Part shown: positions 60,105-64,000 of the stretch, piece after piece
How positions within the stretch are numbered: the stretch's first letter is position 1
Layout: each line of letters begins with the position of its first letter
Source: Chitinophaga solisilvae
Lineage (GTDB): Bacteria; Bacteroidota; Bacteroidia; Chitinophagales; Chitinophagaceae
Assembly (NCBI RefSeq): GCF_009928525.1
Contig: NZ_JAABOK010000004.1
Span: 62,001-126,000, forward strand
Direction: 5' to 3'
Length of the DNA stretch: 64,000 bases
Made by a program: the position numbers and the translations under genes
The notes under the pieces: model-generated
What the model was told of the DNA's origin: nothing
Seen by the model: only the letters and a program-made list of their open reading frames with translations
Databases searched by the model: none

Positions 60105-62012
60105 ATGGCAAACACGGACAAAACGGATAACAAGGATCTATTTGCTTCCTATACGGAAGACTCCATACGGTCACTGGACTGGCGGGAGCATATCCGCCTC
60201 CGGCCTGGTATGTACATTGGTAAACTGGGCGACGGTTCCAGTATGGATGATGGTATTTATATACTGTTGAAAGAGGTGGCAGACAACTGCATCGATGAAC
60301 ATACCATGGGCTTCGGTAAGCAGATAGATATGAAAGTGACGGAACACAATGTAACGATCAGGGACTTTGGCCGTGGTATTCCGCTGGGGAAAGTAGTGGA
60401 CGTAGTCAGCAAAATAAATACAGGCGCTAAATACGACAGCAAGGCATTCCAGAAATCCGTTGGTCTGAACGGGGTGGGTACCAAAGCTGTAAACGCACTG
60501 TCCAGCTATTTCCGCGTGCAATCCGTGCGGGATGGCCGCATGAAAGTAGCGGAATTTGAACGTGGCGTACTGATAAAGGAACATAAAGAATCCGCTACCA
60601 CAGAGGCTAACGGTACACTCGTTACCTTCACGCCGGATGAAACGGTTTTCAAAAACTACCGCTACATACCGGAATTCCTGGAGAACCAGATCTGGAACTA
60701 CTGCTTCCTGAATGCGGGCCTTACCGTCAGCTTCAACGGCAAAAAATATCTTTCCAAAAACGGGCTGCTGGATTTGCTGCAGCGTAAAACCAATGAGGAA
60801 GACCTCCGCTATCCGATCATCCATCTGAAAGGGGAAGATATTGAGATCGCTATCACGCATGAGAACCAGTACGGAGAAGAATATTATTCATTCGTCAATG
60901 GGCAGCATACCACACAGGGTGGTACACACCTCGCGGCATTCCGCGAAGCCTTTGTGAAAACAGTGCGCGACTTTTATAAAAAAGATTATGATGCAACGGA
61001 TATCCGCGCTTCCATCTGCGCCGCGATTTCTGTAAGGGTGCAGGAGCCGGTGTTTGAATCGCAGACAAAAACCAAACTCGGTTCCCTTGTGGTATACGAA
61101 GGAGGTCCTTCTGTAAAGGCTTTTGTACTGGACTTTATGTCCAAGCACCTGGACGATTTCCTTCATCGCAATCCGGCGGTAGCCGATGCGATGAAGAAAC
61201 GTATCGAGCAGAGCGAGCGTGAACGTAAAGAACTGGCTGGCATTAAAAAACTGGCGAACGAAAGAGCCAAGAAAGCCAATCTGCATAACCGCAAACTGCG
61301 CGACTGCCGCATTCACCTGAACGATGAATTTTCCGGCAAGGATAAGGCAGAACAGGAAGCCCGCCGGCTGGATACAATGATTTTCATCACCGAGGGCGAC
61401 TCTGCCAGCGGTTCCATCACTAAATCCCGTAACGTGGAAACACAGGCGGTGTTCAGTCTGCGTGGTAAACCTCTCAACAGCTTCGGTCTTACTAAAAAGA
61501 TCGTATACGAAAATGAGGAGTTCAACCTGCTGCAACATGCGCTGAATATTGAAGAAGGTCTGGAAGGACTGCGCTACAATAACATCGTGATCGCTACCGA
61601 TGCCGATGTGGACGGGATGCACATCCGCCTGTTGCTGCTCACTTTCTTCCTGCAGTTTTTCCCTGACCTGGTGAAAAACGGGCACGTATATATTCTGGAA
61701 ACACCATTGTTCCGGGTACGTAACAAGCAGCAGACCATCTACTGTTATTCGGAAGAAGAAAAACAGAAAGCCGTTAAGAAACTGGGCAATAAACCGGAAA
61801 TCACGCGCTTTAAAGGTTTGGGAGAAATATCTCCGGACGAATTCGGCCGCTTTATCGGTGATGACATTAAAATTGAGCCGATCATTTTATCCAAAGACAT
61901 TCATATCCAGAAATTGCTGGAATACTATATGGGTAAGAACACCCAGACAAGGCAGGAGTTTATCATCAACAACCTGCGTCATGAAAAGGATTTGGTTGAA
62001 GAAGCAAACTAG
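60105..62012 (+). CDS. parE: DNA topoisomerase IV subunit B (type IIA topoisomerase ATPase)
   Basis: A 635-residue ATPase/TOPRIM subunit. The GHKL domain has the ATP site [10 protein letters not shown] and [30 protein letters not shown]; the TOPRIM region has [27 protein letters not shown] and [14 protein letters not shown]. The C-terminal part ends with [16 protein letters not shown]. Length and the nearby parC fragment favour topoisomerase IV rather than gyrase B, though the two are alike. Two small genes separate it from parC. Confidence 0.9.
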   Translation: MANTDKTDNKDLFASYTEDSIRSLDWREHIRLRPGMYIGKLGDGSSMDDGIYILLKEVADNCIDEHTMGFGKQIDMKVTEHNVTIRDFGRGIPLGKVVDVVSKINTGAKYDSKAFQKSVGLNGVGTKAVNALSSYFRVQSVRDGRMKVAEFERGVLIKEHKESATTEANGTLVTFTPDETVFKNYRYIPEFLENQIWNYCFLNAGLTVSFNGKKYLSKNGLLDLLQRKTNEEDLRYPIIHLKGEDIEIAITHENQYGEEYYSFVNGQHTTQGGTHLAAFREAFVKTVRDFYKKDYDATDIRASICAAISVRVQEPVFESQTKTKLGSLVVYEGGPSVKAFVLDFMSKHLDDFLHRNPAVADAMKKRIEQSERERKELAGIKKLANERAKKANLHNRKLRDCRIHLNDEFSGKDKAEQEARRLDTMIFITEGDSASGSITKSRNVETQAVFSLRGKPLNSFGLTKKIVYENEEFNLLQHALNIEEGLEGLRYNNIVIATDADVDGMHIRLLLLTFFLQFFPDLVKNGHVYILETPLFRVRNKQQTIYCYSEEEKQKAVKKLGNKPEITRFKGLGEISPDEFGRFIGDDIKIEPIILSKDIHIQKLLEYYMGKNTQTRQEFIINNLRHEKDLVEEAN

Positions 62013-62017
62013 ACTAT

Positions 62018-62914
62018 ATGGCTTTATTACATATTGTGTTCGGTGAGGCTTCCGTTCCGGTACTGGCCGAAGCGGTAGCGATGGACGAGAAAATGCAGGG
62101 AGAGATACGCTGTTTTGAAGATGATCTGTCTGTAGGCCCGTTGTTCATCCTGGATACCAAAGAAGGACAGACCGGCCGGAAACAGTGGTGGGAGCAGCTA
62201 TCCGCCCAACCGGTAACGCAGCCGCAACAGCTGCCGGGCATAGAGGAAACACCTCCTGCACCGCCGGAACAAGCTGCCGCTGATGATGATAGTGACGCCG
62301 CCCGCTTCAAAGCCCTGAAAACAGCGCTGAAGGAAGATCCTGAACTGGAAGTATGGATATGGGCCGGTCAGAATGCACGGGATGTATGCGGCTACTACTG
62401 GCTGGTCAGCCAGCTGTATGATTTCGCAGGACGTATCCACATCATCTACCTGAATAATCTTCCTTTCCTGAACGATAAAGGAGCAGTGTTCTATCCTACC
62501 CACCTGCACCAGATATTGCCGAAAGAATTTCTGAAGGCGAAAAAACTAGCCAGAGCAGTATCCCTGGCTGAGTTTGAACTGGACGGAGAAGAATGGCACC
62601 GGCTCATGAATGATAATGCCGGCATCCGCATGCTGGAAGGCGGCAAGAAAATAAAAGGAGAAGCGACCTTATTTTATGATAAGGAACTGCTGGCCCAGAC
62701 AGGAAAAGAGTTTGTAAAAGCCTGGCGCATTGTGCAACAGGTAACCGGTAAATTCAAGTACCCTGTCATGGATCAATTCCTTGGCTGGAGACTGAAGGAG
62801 CTGATAAAAGAAGGCAAGGTGGAAAGCAGGGGAGACCTGAAAACCATCCGTGACTTTGAAGTGAAATTACCCGGAGAGCCGGCAGCGGCCTCCGACAACA
62901 CCGCAACGGAATGA
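62018..62914 (+). CDS. DUF1835/DUF3658 protein, unknown function
   Basis: A 298-residue protein that starts MALLHIVFGEASVPVLAEAV, the DUF1835 beginning, and contains WIWAGQNARDVCGYYWLVSQL. The C-terminal half (from about residue 180) resembles DUF3658. A 35-residue Pro/Gln/Glu/Asp-rich linker (VTQPQQLPGIEETPPAPPEQ) near residue 65-105 is low-complexity and probably disordered. It is placed 5 bases after parE and its stop overlaps the next start. Not recognised functionally. Confidence 0.72.
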   Translation: MALLHIVFGEASVPVLAEAVAMDEKMQGEIRCFEDDLSVGPLFILDTKEGQTGRKQWWEQLSAQPVTQPQQLPGIEETPPAPPEQAAADDDSDAARFKALKTALKEDPELEVWIWAGQNARDVCGYYWLVSQLYDFAGRIHIIYLNNLPFLNDKGAVFYPTHLHQILPKEFLKAKKLARAVSLAEFELDGEEWHRLMNDNAGIRMLEGGKKIKGEATLFYDKELLAQTGKEFVKAWRIVQQVTGKFKYPVMDQFLGWRLKELIKEGKVESRGDLKTIRDFEVKLPGEPAAASDNTATE

Positions 62915-63315
62915 TAACGGTAACGCCTATACTACCCACGGGTGTGGATGACCGTGGCAGCAATTATCAGTGGAACTGTGACCGCACAGGAGATTTTATG
63001 CTCTGCTACCGCCATGCGGGCAGCAGCAGCGGACAACACTACCATACTGGTATCAGCGACTACAAGAATCCTGAAATCATGTACCTCCTCTCCGGTAAGG
63101 CACTCATTCACTGGTGTCCCCTGGGAGAAAAGGAAATCATCACCACAGAAGTGAATGCGCCTGCCAGAGTAGTTGTGCCTGTTAATATCTGGCACCAGCT
63201 TATCGCCGTAACAGACTGTTGCTTTATAGAACTGAACTCCGCACAAGATGTACAGCAGGACAGTGTGCGTGTGTGGAGAGAGGATTTTGAAAAAATGATT
63301 AACGAAAAATCGTAA
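62911..63315 (+). CDS. Cupin-domain protein
   Basis: A 134-residue single-domain cupin. The metal-type residues are the HYH at SGQHYHTG, the E of NPEIMYLLSGKALIHW, and the H of VVPVNIWHQLI. It overlaps the DUF1835 stop by four bases (ATGATAA), so is translationally coupled, and parC begins 11 bases after it. Function unknown; position alone links it to topoisomerase IV expression. Confidence 0.75.
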   Translation: MITVTPILPTGVDDRGSNYQWNCDRTGDFMLCYRHAGSSSGQHYHTGISDYKNPEIMYLLSGKALIHWCPLGEKEIITTEVNAPARVVVPVNIWHQLIAVTDCCFIELNSAQDVQQDSVRVWREDFEKMINEKS

Positions 63316-63326
63316 GTGTATTATAC

Positions 63327-64000
63327 ATGGATATGGAAAATATAACATCAGACGAATCCCTGCATAATGTCACCCACGTAGGGGGCATGTATGAAAGCTG
63401 GTTCCTGGACTATGCATCCTATGTAATCCTGGAGCGGGCCGTACCCAGCGTGGAAGACGGATTGAAGCCGGTACAGCGTCGTATCCTGCATGCCATGAAA
63501 GAAATGGATGACGGCCGCTTCAATAAAGTGGCTAACGTGATCGGGCAAACGATGCAGTACCATCCGCATGGCGATGCTTCCATCAGCGACGCCATTGTTA
63601 ACCTCGGACAAAAAGACCTGCTCATCGAAACCCAGGGTAACTGGGGAGATGTAAGAACCGGCGACGATGCCGCCGCCGCCAGGTATATTGAGGCACGCCT
63701 GTCTAAATTTGCCCTCGACGTAGCCTTTAACCCTAAAACTACGCAATGGCAGCTTAGCTACGACGGCCGCAAGAACGAACCACTCTCCTTACCCATGAAG
63801 TTCCCGCTGCTCCTCGCACAGGGCGCTGAAGGTATCGCCGTAGGTCTGTCTACCAAAATATTACCGCACAACTTCAATGAACTGATAGACGCCTCCGTCA
63901 AATACCTGAGAGGCAAGAAGTTTGAACTGCACCCCGACTTCATCACCGGCGGTATGATCGATGTAGCCAATTACAACGATGGTAAACGCGGTGGTAAAGT
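63327..64000 (+). CDS. parC: DNA topoisomerase IV subunit A, 5' part only
   Basis: The frame is open from ATG 63327 (a second ATG at 63333) to the window end, 224 residues. The breakage-reunion domain starts MYESWFLDYASYVILERAVPSVEDGLKPVQRRIL, with the catalytic Tyr in AAAARYIEARLSKF, and PHGDASISDAIV nearby; FPLLLAQGAEGIAVGLSTKILPHNF matches ParC. The gene continues beyond the window, so the C-terminal domain cannot be assessed. It partners parE upstream. Confidence 0.94.
   Translation, partial: MDMENITSDESLHNVTHVGGMYESWFLDYASYVILERAVPSVEDGLKPVQRRILHAMKEMDDGRFNKVANVIGQTMQYHPHGDASISDAIVNLGQKDLLIETQGNWGDVRTGDDAAAARYIEARLSKFALDVAFNPKTTQWQLSYDGRKNEPLSLPMKFPLLLAQGAEGIAVGLSTKILPHNFNELIDASVKYLRGKKFELHPDFITGGMIDVANYNDGKRGGK

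Overview
The window looks like a chromosomal segment of a Bacteroidota bacterium, most likely in or near Chitinophaga/Chitinophagaceae. The evidence is family content: DUF5723, DUF4294, DUF4295 and DUF4382 proteins, a TonB-dependent receptor with a carboxypeptidase-like N-terminal domain, a propeller-type histidine kinase, AhpC/AhpD and bacillithiol enzymes. Purine-rich Shine-Dalgarno sites are rarely obvious, and several genes are preceded by TTG-N20-22-(T/G)AnnTTTG promoters typical of the phylum. The sequence is ordinary core chromosome; I see no transposase, phage genes, CRISPR array, rRNA or tRNA.

Layout. 1-12376: the distal part of a complex I operon, nuoD (3' end only) then E-F-G-H-I-J-K-L-M-N, all on the + strand. 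12373-16589: a minus-strand TonB-type outer-membrane receptor, a tiny lipoprotein and aspartokinase. 16731-20438: fructose-1,6-bisphosphatase, a CAP-domain lipoprotein, an ABC ATPase without permease, a YfiT-like (DinB) protein and a Nudix hydrolase. 20440-24227 (minus): folC, a DUF5723 protein and a TonB protein. 24370-29660: MFS transporter, AraC regulator, an unusual radical SAM protein, a membrane protein and an agmatinase-family enzyme. 29897-32907: ccmE-ccmF for cytochrome c maturation, with a Cys-type CcmE. 33122-38907: alpha/beta hydrolase, DUF4294 protein, a stand-alone plug-like protein, bshB1, a serine beta-lactamase-like protein, and the peroxidase pair ahpC/ahpD. 39101-43665: rpmB-rpmG-DUF4295, ftsY, a JmjC-like protein, rimO. 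43750-53879: DEAD-box helicase, glgB, DUF4382 lipoprotein, MORN-like protein, VOC protein and a GH31 glucosidase. 54106-59219: a YCF48/BNR-repeat secreted protein and a hybrid-like pair of propeller histidine kinase plus LuxR-type response regulator. 60105-64000: topoisomerase IV parE, two small genes, and the 5' part of parC, which runs off the window.

The most striking non-coding signal is a set of eight long intergenic inverted repeats (about 120-180 bp). Their outer arms are built from short tandem units of two kinds, TTTGATTA/TTTGAGA and ACGAATT, while their cores mostly differ from locus to locus yet are (near-)perfectly self-complementary; one copy has both arm types nested in each other (perfect 60-bp stem). 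Other things not explained by ordinary annotation are a degenerate ~103-bp tandem repeat downstream of the GH31 gene, four unannotated small single-TM ORFs (30-51 aa), one of them behind a structured leader, and a radical SAM protein with a Cys-rich N-terminal extension.
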